This document shows positions 53,201 to 60,986 of a DNA stretch of 64,000 bases, in pieces. This DNA comes from Capitulum mitella (taxonomy: Eukaryota > Arthropoda > Thecostraca > Pollicipedomorpha > Pollicipedidae). Location: positions 3,766,304 to 3,830,303 of the forward strand of contig CP099847.1 in the NCBI GenBank assembly GCA_030062745.1, read 5' to 3'. The position numbers and the translations under genes are program-made. The notes under the pieces were generated by a model. It was not told the DNA's origin. It searched no databases and worked only from the letters and a program-made list of their open reading frames with translations. How positions within the stretch are numbered: the stretch's first letter is position 1; every line of letters begins with the position of its first letter.

Positions 53201-56200
53201 CCGAATCGAATGCGGTACTCGTTCGAGAAGAGAAAATGTAATATTTACGACGACTGGGTTGTGAAAGACCGTTCCAGCTCGTGATAAACGTTCGTTCTCC
53301 GACCGCTAACGCTGCTTGCAGTTGTGCCCCGCGGACGGACGGGCATTGTACGATACGTGTCTGCCCGCGTGTGTCTGCCGCCGTCTGACGCAGCGGCGTC
53401 TGTTGACAGGCGTGCGAGGCGGCCGCCAAGACGAAGGGCCACTACAAGTGTAAGGATGACGGCCTGATCGAGTGTCTGCCCGGCTGGACCGGAGACGTGT
53501 GTGACGTGCCCATCTGCAAGACCGGCTGTGACCCTCTGCTGGGCTACTGTAAACAGCCCGGCGAGTGCATCTGCAAAATCGGTGAGACGCGCTCCATTAC
53601 CGCACCTAGCCCAGAGCTCGAAATGTGCCGGGAGGGAGGCTCATGCAGATGCATTTTGTAAGACCGAAAAGACTGATCTGCGTGATCGCCTTGTGGCGAA
53701 TAACGGTTTTAATAAGCGTTTCAGTTGAAGGTTGTCAGCTATCGTCAGTTCTTGCACCCAACTCGTTTCTCATGCATGGACGGCTGTCGTCACGCATCAG
53801 CGCGCTGCTCCTGTCACGTCACGCATGAAAGAGGGTCCGTCTGCCGTATGTGGTGGCGGCAGCTCTGCGCGGTGCAGGCGTAACACCGGCGCTAACGACG
53901 TCACGGCGACACGTGACCACCAGGTTACGGCGGGGAGCTGTGCAGCGACTGCGTCAAGCTGCCCGGCTGCATGAACGGACACTGCCGGAAGAGCTTCGAG
54001 TGCCACTGCAACGAAGGTTGGACGGGTCTCTTCTGCAACAAACGTGAGTTGACCACCGAGCCCCAGCTGGGTCCAGCCTGGGCCGCAGCTCTCACCTGCG
54101 CCGAAGAGCAGCCAGTGCAGGATATAGCTCAAATCGAGCATGGTGCATCGCAAGAACTCCTCGAACACCTAACATGTTGGTATTTTGTGATGCGTATCTA
54201 AGGTATGATATATGATCCTGTTTGGCCGGGCTCCATGCGTTGTACGACGGACTCGAAATTCAGGGCACCCTGCGACTGATGTACGCAGTCAGTGTGTCGT
54301 GCGTTGTTGATGCGCTCACAAACCAGCTCCACGCTCGTCAATGAACAGAATCTCACACCCACTCTGTTTATATCCTGTCTTAGAAAGATCATTTTCACTT
54401 CATGTGTAGGGTGCAGAGTCTAGAACCTTCCGCAGTTTTTGGTAGACGAGAAACAGGAAATGGTCCTTACCCGTGCGAATTTTAAATTAGAGCTGTCTGT
54501 GCTCAGTGTAATTTCACACATCTCAACTGTGTCTTCGATATCAGGACGGTGATAAATAGTCGGAACTGTCCAGGTACAATCGTGCATCGGAGTGGAAAAG
54601 CTCTAAGTGGAAAAGCCTAGTAACATACGTACATTTTGTCAGGCACGTGTTTTACCAAATGATCGATGACATTACCATGACCTAAGCTTCAGTGCTAACA
54701 TTTCCCGAAAGTACCCATCATAATGGGTAAAAACAACGTTTTGCGACTTCTGCTGAAACTGCCATTTGCGCTTAGCAGAAGAGAAAACCTCGTGAAAATT
54801 TTCAGGTTAATCGAAGGCCGTTCGTCGGGAACCTGGTCGTATGTTTTGCACGAAACTGCCAATTTTGTACAGGGCGACTGCTTGATCAGAGTTTCTGCTG
54901 ACTGGAAAAGCTGGACACGTTTCCAGCTAATGTTGTTCATGGCCCTCTCACATTGGTCCTCTGACGTCATCTATGGAGTGATGGCTCGTCACGCCCGGGG
55001 GGCATGATGAATGCGCGATTCGGAGAGGAGCGCGATGCTGTTCTGAGCAGCGCAGAGGACTCGAGAACGGGGAGGACCGGCATTCCACACATTGTACATC
55101 CGGACATCCCTACATAGTCACCATAACTGGAATGTATCGGCGTCGTTTTGGACAGGCTGGCGCCGTTCGATGACCGGGCGGGCGGTTGGCCGGGCGGCAG
55201 TTGGCCGGGCCTGGCAGTGTGCCCATCTGAGGCCGGGCCTGGCAGTGTGCCCATCTGAGGCCGGGCCTGGCAGTGTGCCCATCTGAGGCCGGGCCTGGCA
55301 GTGTGCCCATCTGAGGCCGGACCTGGCAATGTGCCCATCTGAGGCCGGACCGGCGCATACTGGTCGGAGAAAGTCCGGCTGGCCGTCACAGTTTCCCGGC
55401 CAGACCAGCCAGGCCCGGGAGCGGCACAGACCGCCTACTGTGGCCGTCACAGTTCCCGGCCAGACCAACCAGGCCCGAGAGCGGCACAGACCGCCTACTG
55501 TGGCCGTCACAGTTCCCAGCCAGACCAACCAGGCCCGAGAGCGGCACAGACCGCCTACTGTGGCCGTCACAGTTCCCGGCCAGACCAACCAGGCCCGCGA
55601 GCGGCACAGACCGCCTAACTGTGGCCGTCACAGTTCTTGGCCAGACCAAGCAGGCGCGGGAACGGTGCAGACCGCCCACTGTAGCCGTCTCAGTTCCCGG
55701 CCGACCAGACCAAGGGGTAGTCGACAGAACCGAGAAAGGCACAGACCGCCACCCGACGACATGGACATCTCCCTTACCCCAGCCAGTCCTCGGAGAACTA
55801 TTCTGGCCAACGCGACCCCTTCCCGGCGGAATGACCCCTCGCTGTCATCAGTCTTTCCCGGGCAGACTGACTCCTCATTGACACTAGTCTTTCCCGGGCT
55901 GACTGACTCCTGACTGACACCAGTCTCTGTGGCTGACCGGCGTCTTTCATACACCAGTAAAAAATGGAGGTTTTTGGGAGGCCGGGGAACAAATGGATAA
56001 GTTGGTGTTATGTGCTTTCCTAAAAGTGCATTATTACAGAGCTGTACTATTTTTGATGATTCATGTCATCTATCCCAGAGCCTTATTCCCTTTGTTGTGT
56101 AGTGTTGCACTGCATAATGATATTTGATCTCATCCAGCACGAAGGGCATTTTACCGCTATAATTTGCTACGCTGTACTGCCAGTTAATTCGTGTTCTTTG

Positions 56201-59200
56201 TAAGAACACAAGCTGGTGAGGAAGAATCAAGTTCAGAGCAAGATGAGCTCTAAAGCAAAATGAACCCCTCGAAAATCTACCCCTGTCACCTCACTTTTCA
56301 TGATGATACGTTTTCTCAGTCGCAAACGCTGAACCCAGCCGAAACATCGAAAGGAAACGTACTGGAGCATAAATATTTCTTGTACTTCTGCATGGGAATC
56401 ATGCTTTTGAAATGTGTAACGTCCTCACCATACTGGTTGTGTGGAGGCGGCGAAGTGTAGTGGTTACCGTGCTTGCCTTGTGACCAAAAGGTCCACGGTT
56501 CGAGTTCGGATAATTAGCAACATTTCGCCGTCCCTCGAGACAACCGGCGTGAGAGGTCGCAACGCCAAATGACCCTGGCAGTTGAGAGCGTCGTCAGATA
56601 GGACAATAACCAACCATACTGACTGCGTGGTATGCTTGCACTTGCAAATTATGCTACACTAAGGATGGCTGGTGTTGACATCTCATGCCTGACTGGATTC
56701 CCCCTGTTTTCAGCGGTGTGCGCCACTGGCTGTGACCAGTCCAGGGGATATTGCTCAAAGCCCAACGAGTGCAAGTAAGTGGCAGCGGGCCGCCGCCTCG
56801 TGCTATCCACGCACCGAGTGTGACAGTTAGCTCCCTCACACTCCGCCGCGACTGGATTTTGTCACCAACTCGGCCAACACAGCAGCTCCCCAGCAAGGTT
56901 CTGTGTCATATTCCCATGCACGTAGCCAGGATTTTCCTCGGGGGACCAATTGTCAAATTTTGCCAAATGCCACTGGTCTTTGACGAAATTTATAGGAAAA
57001 ACAACCATTTTATGTAATTTACCTCATATTTAACGCACAGCAAAACAAACAATGTCTGCTTTTGCAACATGTATGTGATCACTTTTACGCATTCCTACGA
57101 AATCGCTATACATCTAATGTAGACCGCTTGGCTCAGGTGAGAGGGCATGGCTCCCTTGCCCCGTCCCCCTGTCTACGTTCCTACATATTCCTGGAATTTC
57201 CAGCACCGGCCAGGCCTAAAGTTGTTCTTTTTTGCGCTAGTCACCGCCGGAGAAACTGAAAGTCCGTCACCGCATGACGCCTGGTTGTCACGTTCCTTTA
57301 CGGAGGATCAAGTTTGGCTCATGTTGGCTACGTCACCGGAAACCGAGCGCTGTCGTCCGTAAGTCATGGTACTGACAGTCCGTTTTCTGCCCAATAGATG
57401 TCGCATTGGCTGGGCCGGGGAGACATGCAGCGAATGCCAGCTTCTGCCTGGTTGCATTAAAGGTTACTGCGATAAGCCACTGGAGTGTAAATGCCTGCCT
57501 GGCTGGACGGGATTCTTCTGCGAGAGAGGTATGTGGAAACGGTCGGGCCATGGACGCGGGCGTGCCTTACGTCGTGTGCAGAGATGGTTTGTGAAGCCAA
57601 GAAATAGTAGTGAGCCATAAACATGCAAACAACTAACTTGAACCTTTAACAAATATCAAGATTCCCCGGTCGTAACCTCTTCTTATAGGCTTTGTTTGAT
57701 TCTCCCTCGGTTTTGCGTCCTGAAGTGAAATATAGTTACTGTCCTCCCGTGAACATTCATTACATTAATCATCTCGACGGTGTGCTGGGCCCATAGCGCG
57801 ACCTTGATCTCTCGACCTCTCACGCATCGGAACTTTTTCAGCGATATGCGCAGAAGACTGCAGCAAAGATCATGGATATTGTGAGAAACCAGGCACATGC
57901 AGGTACGACCTTTGTACTGAACTCCCCGATGGAACCCGTGCGACCAATGATATTGATATGTATTTACATCACAATGGAATGTAATTCTGCGTTTTCTGGA
58001 ACATTTTAGTAACCATCCATTGTTCTGCAACACCATAGCTCGACATATTGTAGCATTCCATTGTTTTTATATTCAGCTAAGCAGGAATCAAAAGAGTTGT
58101 TTGTCGTAGTGCATTCGAAGGTTTGGAACATCGTTCGAGTTACGATAAGATGATCGGTGATAACCAGAGGCCCCCTGCATCGGTCAGCATGCGGTGATTG
58201 TTCTGCGCTCACTCGAAAATTCACGGTTCGGCCAGTTCAGTACCGAATCGGCGGCGTCGCGTGGGCAGCTCGCCAAGGCCGGCAGTCGGGATGGCACCCG
58301 TTAAAGCCAGCGCGCGGCTTCGGGCGGTTTGACAGCGCGCGTGACGCCGCCGTGACGTGACGACGCTGTGACGCTCGACAGGTGTGACGTCGGCTGGCAC
58401 GGCGCCCACTGCGACACGTGCTTCCCGTACCCGGGCTGTCTGCACGGCAACTGCACCGAGCCGTGGCAGTGTCAATGCCACGAGGGCTGGGCAGGCTTCC
58501 TCTGCGACAAACGTGAGCAGCCTCCGACCGGGGCCCGCCGGGAGCGGCAACAACAGGCTGACCCAGTGTCGACCGACCCACCTGTCGCCCGCCCTACGCA
58601 CTGCCGACCGACCCACCTGCCGCCCGCCCTACATACCGTTGACCGACCCACCTGCCGCCCGCCCTACGCACTGCCGACCGACCCACCTGCCGCCCGCCCT
58701 ACACACCGTTGACCGACCCACCTGCCGCCCGCCCTACACACTGTCGACCGACCCATCTGCCGCCCGCCCTACACACTAGACCGACCCATCTGCCGCCCGC
58801 CCTGCACACTAGACCGACCCATCTGCCGCCCGCCCTGCACACTAGACCGACCCATCTGCCGCCCGCCCTACACACCGTTGACCGGCCCACCTTTCGCCCG
58901 CCCTACACACTGTCGACCGGTCGCGGCGCACCTACAGACCGAGCGCTGCTTACAGGGCATTGGCCCGACGACAGTACTCAGAATTAGAATCTATTGACGT
59001 AAAGGAATATCCGGTCATGATTTGTACCAGATGGTTCGACATTTGGCGTTTTTTTATATCATATGCGAATTTTGAGCTTTTGATGGACACTTAGCCGACA
59101 CAGATGACCGCGGTGCATCATCCAGGAGCTCAGTAACGGCAAGTTTACCTTCCTGCGGCAGTCTTCCTGTCTTGCCTTCAGGGTAAGGCAAGACAGCCTA

Positions 59201-60434
59201 GCGCCGTGATGGGGGAGGTTCTGCTGATATAACAACAGACGCGATGCTGACTTTGTGGAAGGGGAAGTACGTTGCCATGTCAGTAGTGAGTAATCAGGTC
59301 TGTGCTGCCCCTGAGAAGGCACGCTATGGTCTCACATGGTTCAGCTATATCGCAGCCGAGCCTGCCTCGCTGCAGCAGTAGATGCCTCCTGTCACAATGT
59401 CGGTCTGTTATCCGGCAGCGGTGGACCCATGCAGCTACTACTCGGGCGTCTGCAAGAACGGCGGCACGTGCCGAAATGTGATCGTCAACGAGGACCCGGC
59501 CTACAAATGCTTGTGCCCGGCCGGTCTCACGGGCAGGACGTGCGAGGTGCGCGTGGTCACCACGACCACAACCACCACCACGACCACCACCACGGTGTCG
59601 TCGCGGTCCGTTCCGGGAGGACTGCCTGCGGCGTCTGGCGGCGGCGCAGCCGGCGGACGGCCGGTCCGGCCGGCGAACGGCACCGCTCCGGCCGATGCCG
59701 ACTGGAGGCCGCTGCCCTCGCGACCCTCGGCCGCCGCCAACGCGACGGCAGCGGTGGCCGCCGGCGGCAGCTGGCGCAACGACACGCGGCCGCCGCTGGA
59801 CCTCGGCTCGGCCGGCGTCGTCTCGAACAGAGTGGACCGGCGCGTGGACGCCGCGGCCGGGAACGGCTCCGTGTTCGCCACGCACCCGGACGACCAGCAG
59901 GCGAGCACCACGCCGCCGCCGACGCCGCTCGACACCGAGACGCAGGCGCAGGTGATCGCCGACAACATCAAGTACGTCATCAGCTCGTTCAAGCGGATGG
60001 CCAAGAACCTGTTCCCGTCGGCGGCGGAGCCGGTGCGGCCGGCGGCGGGGCGGCCGCTGCTGCGGCGGCCGCCGGTCCGCCAGGTGGCGCCGCAGGTGAT
60101 CAGGGTCGGCCGGCCGCCGCGGCCGCTCCGGCCCTCGCCGTACCCGCGCAGCAGCTACCCGAACTTCTCCGGCGGCCGCGGCAACCTGCCGCCGGGCTTC
60201 GTGCTGCAGGCGGGCCGGGGCCGGCGCGGCCCGCCGCTGGAGCCGGCCAGGGGCCAGCGCGTGCCGGCCGGCCAGCTGAGGCTGCCACCGCCGGGCGCCG
60301 GCAGGGAGGCGCCGCGAGCCGAGGCCAGGCTCGAGCCCACACCGGCCGAGCCCAGGGGACGCAGGGGTCCCGTGGCCGAGAATATCCCGGCTCGATCGGC
60401 GCCTGACGAGGTGACGACGGTCGTCGGCGATTAG
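38177..60434 (+). CDS. Secreted Delta/Serrate-family (DSL) protein with three Delta-type EGF pairs (eleven exons)
   Basis: Join 38177-38240, 40224-41845, 42140-42227, 43919-44074, 53410-53581, 53924-54043, 56714-56774, 57398-57528, 57842-57902, 58382-58512, 59419-60434. All phases agree. Exon 4 is one base too long; discounting it gives 1207 codons. Order: signal peptide; MNNL domain; DSL domain with all six Cys; three EGF pairs of the type that follows DSL in Delta/Serrate (Delta/OSM-11 motif); one canonical EGF; poly-Thr linker; Pro/Arg-rich tail. Exon borders (..[12 protein letters not shown]) match those of vertebrate Delta-like genes. Family role: ligand of Notch at the cell surface. Oddities: a 442-residue insert in MNNL, DSL loop RPRDD replaced by EAAAK, and no transmembrane segment, so it is probably secreted. 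A modulator, antagonist or co-ligand of Notch is inferred rather than a classic agonist. It could also be annotated as delta- or jagged-like. Confidence 0.8.
38241..40223 (+). other. DSL gene intron 1
   Basis: AT-rich intron of about 2 kb with no exon recognised. It contains a MITE-like repeat at 39690-39962 and, near its 3' end (40145-40200), short GCTGTGGCTGTG repeats. Confidence 0.5.
39690..39962. mobile_element. MITE-like dispersed repeat, copy 1 (CACGTAKCCRGG ends)
   Basis: Begins CACGTATCCGGGATTTTCCT CGGGGGG and ends CCCCCTTGGCTACGTCCCTG, so the ends are imperfect inverted repeats. The middle shares CATATTTAACRCACAG, GATCACT, RAATCGCTATA and TAGACYGCTTGGCTC with the copy at 56917-57180. 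It lies in intron 1 of the DSL gene in the same orientation as the other copy. No coding capacity. Confidence 0.72.
40224..41845 (+). CDS. DSL gene exon 2: MNNL domain with 442-residue insertion
   Basis: Starts [20 protein letters not shown] and continues with [10 protein letters not shown] and [12 protein letters not shown], the conserved first half of the MNNL (C2-like) domain. The second half resumes at 41735 with [18 protein letters not shown] and ends [11 protein letters not shown] at a GTAAGA donor in phase 0. In vertebrate Delta-like proteins these halves are about a dozen residues apart in one exon. Here 442 in-frame codons (40409-41734) separate them: Gln/Pro/Asp/Arg/Thr repeats, then Ser/Glu/Gln-rich disordered sequence. 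An alternative start at 40244 (after GCGGCGGCAG) lacks a pyrimidine tract. Confidence 0.8.
40409..41734 (+). other. Low-complexity insertion / candidate exitron inside MNNL domain
   Basis: 1326 bases with no stop codon in the MNNL frame. The 5' part (about 40540-40790) consists of [18 protein letters not shown] repeats. The 3' part is non-repetitive and hydrophilic (for example [20 protein letters not shown]), looking like true disordered protein. The domain resumes exactly after CACCCGCAG, a good acceptor, and a weak donor (CGG|GTCCGC) exists at 40433 in the same phase. Removal of 40433-41734 (1302 bases, 434 codons) would keep the frame. Both a coding insertion and an intron retained in frame fit the sequence. 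Confidence 0.6.
40540..40790. repeat. In-frame tandem repeat ([13 protein letters not shown])
   Basis: Units of GACAACCGGGCACGACCGGA plus CCGGACAGACAACCAGACAG vary in length by multiples of three, as expected if the frame is selected. They encode Gln-, Pro-, Asp-, Arg- and Thr-rich sequence within the MNNL insertion. The opposite strand also has a long but spurious frame. Confidence 0.75.
42140..42227 (+). CDS. DSL gene exon 3: end of MNNL core
   Basis: The acceptor TGCCTTCAG gives [18 protein letters not shown] and [11 protein letters not shown], matching the Delta segment GTFSLIIEA-H...  The position of this intron, directly after ..WP, is the same as in vertebrate Delta-like genes. The donor G|GTGAGT is in phase 1. 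Confidence 0.88.
43205..43905. repeat. GTGACGCTG minisatellite filling the end of DSL gene intron 3
   Basis: Roughly 60 irregular units of about 10-14 bases: GTGACGCTG followed by GG, TGGT or CTGT. The array runs to within about 15 bases of the exon 4 acceptor, so it replaces the usual polypyrimidine region. Each unit contains TGACG, a half-site for CREB/ATF-type factors. Long frames on the minus strand ([17 protein letters not shown]) are artefacts. Confidence 0.9.
43919..44074 (+). CDS. DSL gene exon 4: MNNL C-terminus and first part of DSL domain (one-base frameshift)
   Basis: The phase 1 join reads [20 protein letters not shown], then [10 protein letters not shown], as in the Delta region ..LISR..L.VG..W. 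The DSL start [20 protein letters not shown] is one base out of frame with it. The exon has 156 bases where 155 is required, so one extra base lies near 43998-44022. It ends in phase 0 at GTGAGC. The minisatellite of intron 3 runs to within about 20 bases of the acceptor. Confidence 0.72.
45905..46235. repeat. 27-bp minisatellite (CCACTCTGTATCAACACAGA)
   Basis: About eleven units of CCACTCTGTATCAACACAGA plus CCAGAGG with substitutions and small indels. Period 27. Open frames through the array on either strand are repeat artefacts. Confidence 0.85.
46740..47260. repeat. Degenerate interspersed GAAGACGCC / GAAGGCGTC repeat
   Basis: The words GAAGACG, AAGGCG, CGCCTTC and GCGTCTTC recur every 20-40 bases in both orientations (for example AAAGGCGTCTTTCCCGAATG and GAAGACGCCCCTTACCGCC). 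Units are mutually complementary, so the single strand could fold into a series of hairpins. I cannot define a clean period. Confidence 0.5.
47740..48428 (+). promoter_or_regulatory. Possible internal promoter (CpG-rich) upstream of alternative first exon
   Basis: A strongly GC- and CpG-rich block of about 0.7 kb ends at a good start context (GGTCACCATGC). It has no TATA box. A short upstream ORF (ATGCGGCCGGTCGCCGCCTGA's first codons MRPVAA, then stop) begins at 48368. The placement, immediately before a signal-peptide exon, suggests a second promoter for the DSL gene, but this is inference. Confidence 0.35.
48429..48488 (+). CDS. Internal signal-peptide exon, possible alternative first exon of the DSL gene
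   Basis: ATG with context CACCATGC opens exactly 20 codons: [15 protein letters not shown], then AEFRL, a clear signal peptide. The G|GTGAGT donor is in phase 0. Exon 5 (53410) starts in phase 0, so splicing would give a 583-residue secreted form lacking MNNL and the first part of DSL (1752 nt, frame intact). The alternative is the first exon of an unrelated gene, or of a lost or misplaced DSL copy: vertebrate Delta exon 1 also ends in phase 0. Confidence 0.6.
51150..51955. repeat. 27-bp minisatellite with CTAAC in each unit
   Basis: About 30 units of GTCCGGCCTGCTAACAGTGG plus CCGGGGG, varying at AGTGGTCGG/AGTGGCCGG and in G-run length. The period is 25-28. Each unit contains TGCTAAC, a close match to the branch-point consensus, followed by AG, and ends in a run of 3-6 G that could contribute to G-quadruplexes. 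The last unit has a G run of about 13. Confidence 0.92.
52795..52985. repeat. About 75-bp duplication with GGC triplet runs
   Basis: Two nearly identical units share GCTGTGGCGGCCGATCTTCC and GGCTGCGGCCGTGACTGGGC, flanked by (GGC)n runs. No frame is selected. Confidence 0.85.
53410..53581 (+). CDS. DSL gene exon 5: rest of DSL domain and first half of EGF 1
   Basis: After TTGACAG the frame is [20 protein letters not shown], then [20 protein letters not shown] and [13 protein letters not shown]. Spacing from the third to the fourth DSL cysteine (13 residues inclusive) equals that of Jagged/Delta, and GHY is kept. The loop residues RPRDD are replaced. The donor G|GTGAGA is in phase 1. It is phase 0 at its start, so it can join either exon 4 or the internal signal-peptide exon at 48429. 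Confidence 0.87.
53924..54043 (+). CDS. DSL gene exon 6: second half of EGF 1 and EGF 2
   Basis: The acceptor GACCACCAG joins as [16 protein letters not shown], then [20 protein letters not shown] and CNK. This completes the first Delta-type EGF pair. It ends AAAC|GTGAGT in phase 1, ready for the P-V/I-C start of the next pair. Confidence 0.88.
55190..55352. repeat. 28-bp minisatellite (GGCCGGGCCTGGCAGTGTGC)
   Basis: Five to six units of GGCCGGGCCTGGCAGTGTGC plus CCATCTGA, nearly identical. Confidence 0.9.
55385..55690. repeat. 60-bp minisatellite (CCGTCACAGTTCCCGGCCAG)
   Basis: Five units of CCGTCACAGTTCCCGGCCAG plus ACCAACCAGGCCCGAGAGCG plus GCACAGACCGCCTACTGTGG. The last unit is diverged. 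The 60-base period leaves frames open in both directions without coding meaning. Confidence 0.9.
56440..56620 (+). mobile_element. tRNA-derived SINE
   Basis: The head contains an A-box-like TAGTGGTTACCGTGCTTGCC and, 23 bases later, a B-box-like GGTTCGAGTTC, the internal RNA polymerase III promoter of tRNAs. The A-to-B distance and the intervening CCTTGTGACCAAAAGG (an anticodon-arm-like stem) fit a tRNA head. The 3' part (CAGTTGAGAGCGTCGTCAGA) has no coding capacity. It lies in intron 6 of the DSL gene. Confidence 0.7.
56714..56774 (+). CDS. DSL gene exon 7: first half of EGF 3
   Basis: A 61-base exon: [20 protein letters not shown] with acceptor TTTTCAG and donor AA|GTAAGT in phase 2. It has the same length and phases as exon 9, supporting duplication of an exon pair. 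Confidence 0.87.
56917..57180. mobile_element. MITE-like dispersed repeat, copy 2 (CACGTAGCCAGG ends)
   Basis: Begins CACGTAGCCAGGATTTTCCT CGGGGG and ends near GTCCCCCTGTCTACGTTCC. Internal blocks ATATTTAACGCACAGCAAAA, ATGTGATCACTTTTACGC and TCTAATGTAGACCGCTTGGC match the copy at 39690-39962. It lies in intron 7 of the DSL gene. Confidence 0.72.
57398..57528 (+). CDS. DSL gene exon 8: second half of EGF 3 and EGF 4
   Basis: A 131-base exon: [20 protein letters not shown], then [20 protein letters not shown] and CER. Acceptor CCCAATAG, donor GAGAG|GTATGT in phase 1. Same size as exon 10. Confidence 0.88.
57842..57902 (+). CDS. DSL gene exon 9: first half of EGF 5
   Basis: A 61-base exon: [20 protein letters not shown], acceptor TTTTTCAG, donor AG|GTACGA in phase 2. 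It is homologous to exon 7 in length, phase and sequence pattern (I/V-C-A-x2-C-x5-GYC-x-KP-x2-C). Confidence 0.87.
58382..58512 (+). CDS. DSL gene exon 10: second half of EGF 5 and EGF 6
   Basis: A 131-base exon: [20 protein letters not shown], then [20 protein letters not shown] and LCDK. Acceptor CTCGACAG, donor AAAC|GTGAGC in phase 1. A 33-37-bp minisatellite begins about 50 bases downstream. Confidence 0.88.
58560..58925. repeat. 33-37-bp minisatellite in DSL gene intron 10
   Basis: About ten units of CGACCGACCCACCTGCCGCC plus CGCCCTACACACYGT. In the centre the units shorten (CTAGACCGACCCATCTGCCG). It begins about 50 bases after the exon 10 donor. Confidence 0.9.
59419..60434 (+). CDS. 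DSL gene exon 11: last EGF, poly-Thr linker and Pro/Arg-rich secreted tail
   Basis: The acceptor TATCCGGCAG gives [18 protein letters not shown], then a canonical EGF ending [14 protein letters not shown] run of twelve Thr (VVTTTT..VSS) and a Gly/Ala/Asn-rich, potentially glycosylated stretch follow. Next comes a possible helix ([20 protein letters not shown]), then about 130 residues rich in Pro, Arg and Gly. The stop TAG is at 60432-60434. No hydrophobic membrane segment is present anywhere in the 338 codons, unlike ordinary Delta or Serrate. Confidence 0.85.
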
Positions 60435-60980
60435 ATCTGGTCTGTGCGCCTGCATGGTCGTGGCTGGTACCGAGTCGTCTCGCGCGGTGAGGTCTCTCCG
60501 TAAAACCGTCGTTAGTGCGGAGGCCGCCGGGGAGCGGCAAACTTCTTCAGTCAACCTGACGGGCCACATAAGCGAATGTTTTCCATTCCATAACGCGAGA
60601 CTCGTCACGCATCAAGCGTGTGTCACGCAGCGTGACAGCTGAACACGTCGTTGGTAATGCTGGCCGGGTCCCCTGCGCGCGCGGGTGAGAGGAAATATAC
60701 ACCTGAACGCGTGGACGAGAATGCAGACTTACCCGGACTTGTTGTCCAAACTAGATCGGCAGACGTTGTACCACCCGAAAGGGTCTTGAGTTGTTAATTG
60801 TTGAGTTTTATTGTTAATCGACGGACAGCGTTCACTGGTCGCAGTTTTCCAGACGTACTTTAACTGTGTGATCGACGCTGGTTATTCTGCGAACGTTCGC
60901 AGGTCTGAAACCTGCCCTGGTCAACTGTTACAGAGCGAGAGAACTGACACAATAGCGGTGGCCAATTCGGTGTGGCCGTC

Positions 60981-60986
60981 AATAAA
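60981..60986 (+). terminator. Candidate polyadenylation signal of DSL gene
   Basis: AATAAA in GGCCGTCAATAAAACGAC lies about 550 bases after the DSL gene stop codon. It is the first canonical hexamer that I see there. Confidence 0.4.

Larger units (their letters stand above)
48489..53409 (+). other. DSL gene intron 4, distal part
   Basis: No exon is recognised between the internal signal-peptide exon and exon 5. It contains AT-rich unique DNA (48700-50900), the 27-bp CTAAC minisatellite (51150-51955), a T/C-rich tract (52120-52280), and GGC-rich repeats (52795-52985). Confidence 0.5.
54044..56713 (+). other. DSL gene intron 6
   Basis: No exon is recognised. It contains two adjacent minisatellites (55190-55352 and 55385-55690), a short 33-bp repeat (55850-55920) and a tRNA-derived SINE (about 56440-56620), which lies just upstream of exon 7. 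Confidence 0.5.

Noticed and set aside
59280..60608. Minus-strand frame of 442 codons
   Set aside because: Shadow of GC-rich DSL exon 11. The + strand frame has the EGF motif and a fitting splice acceptor.
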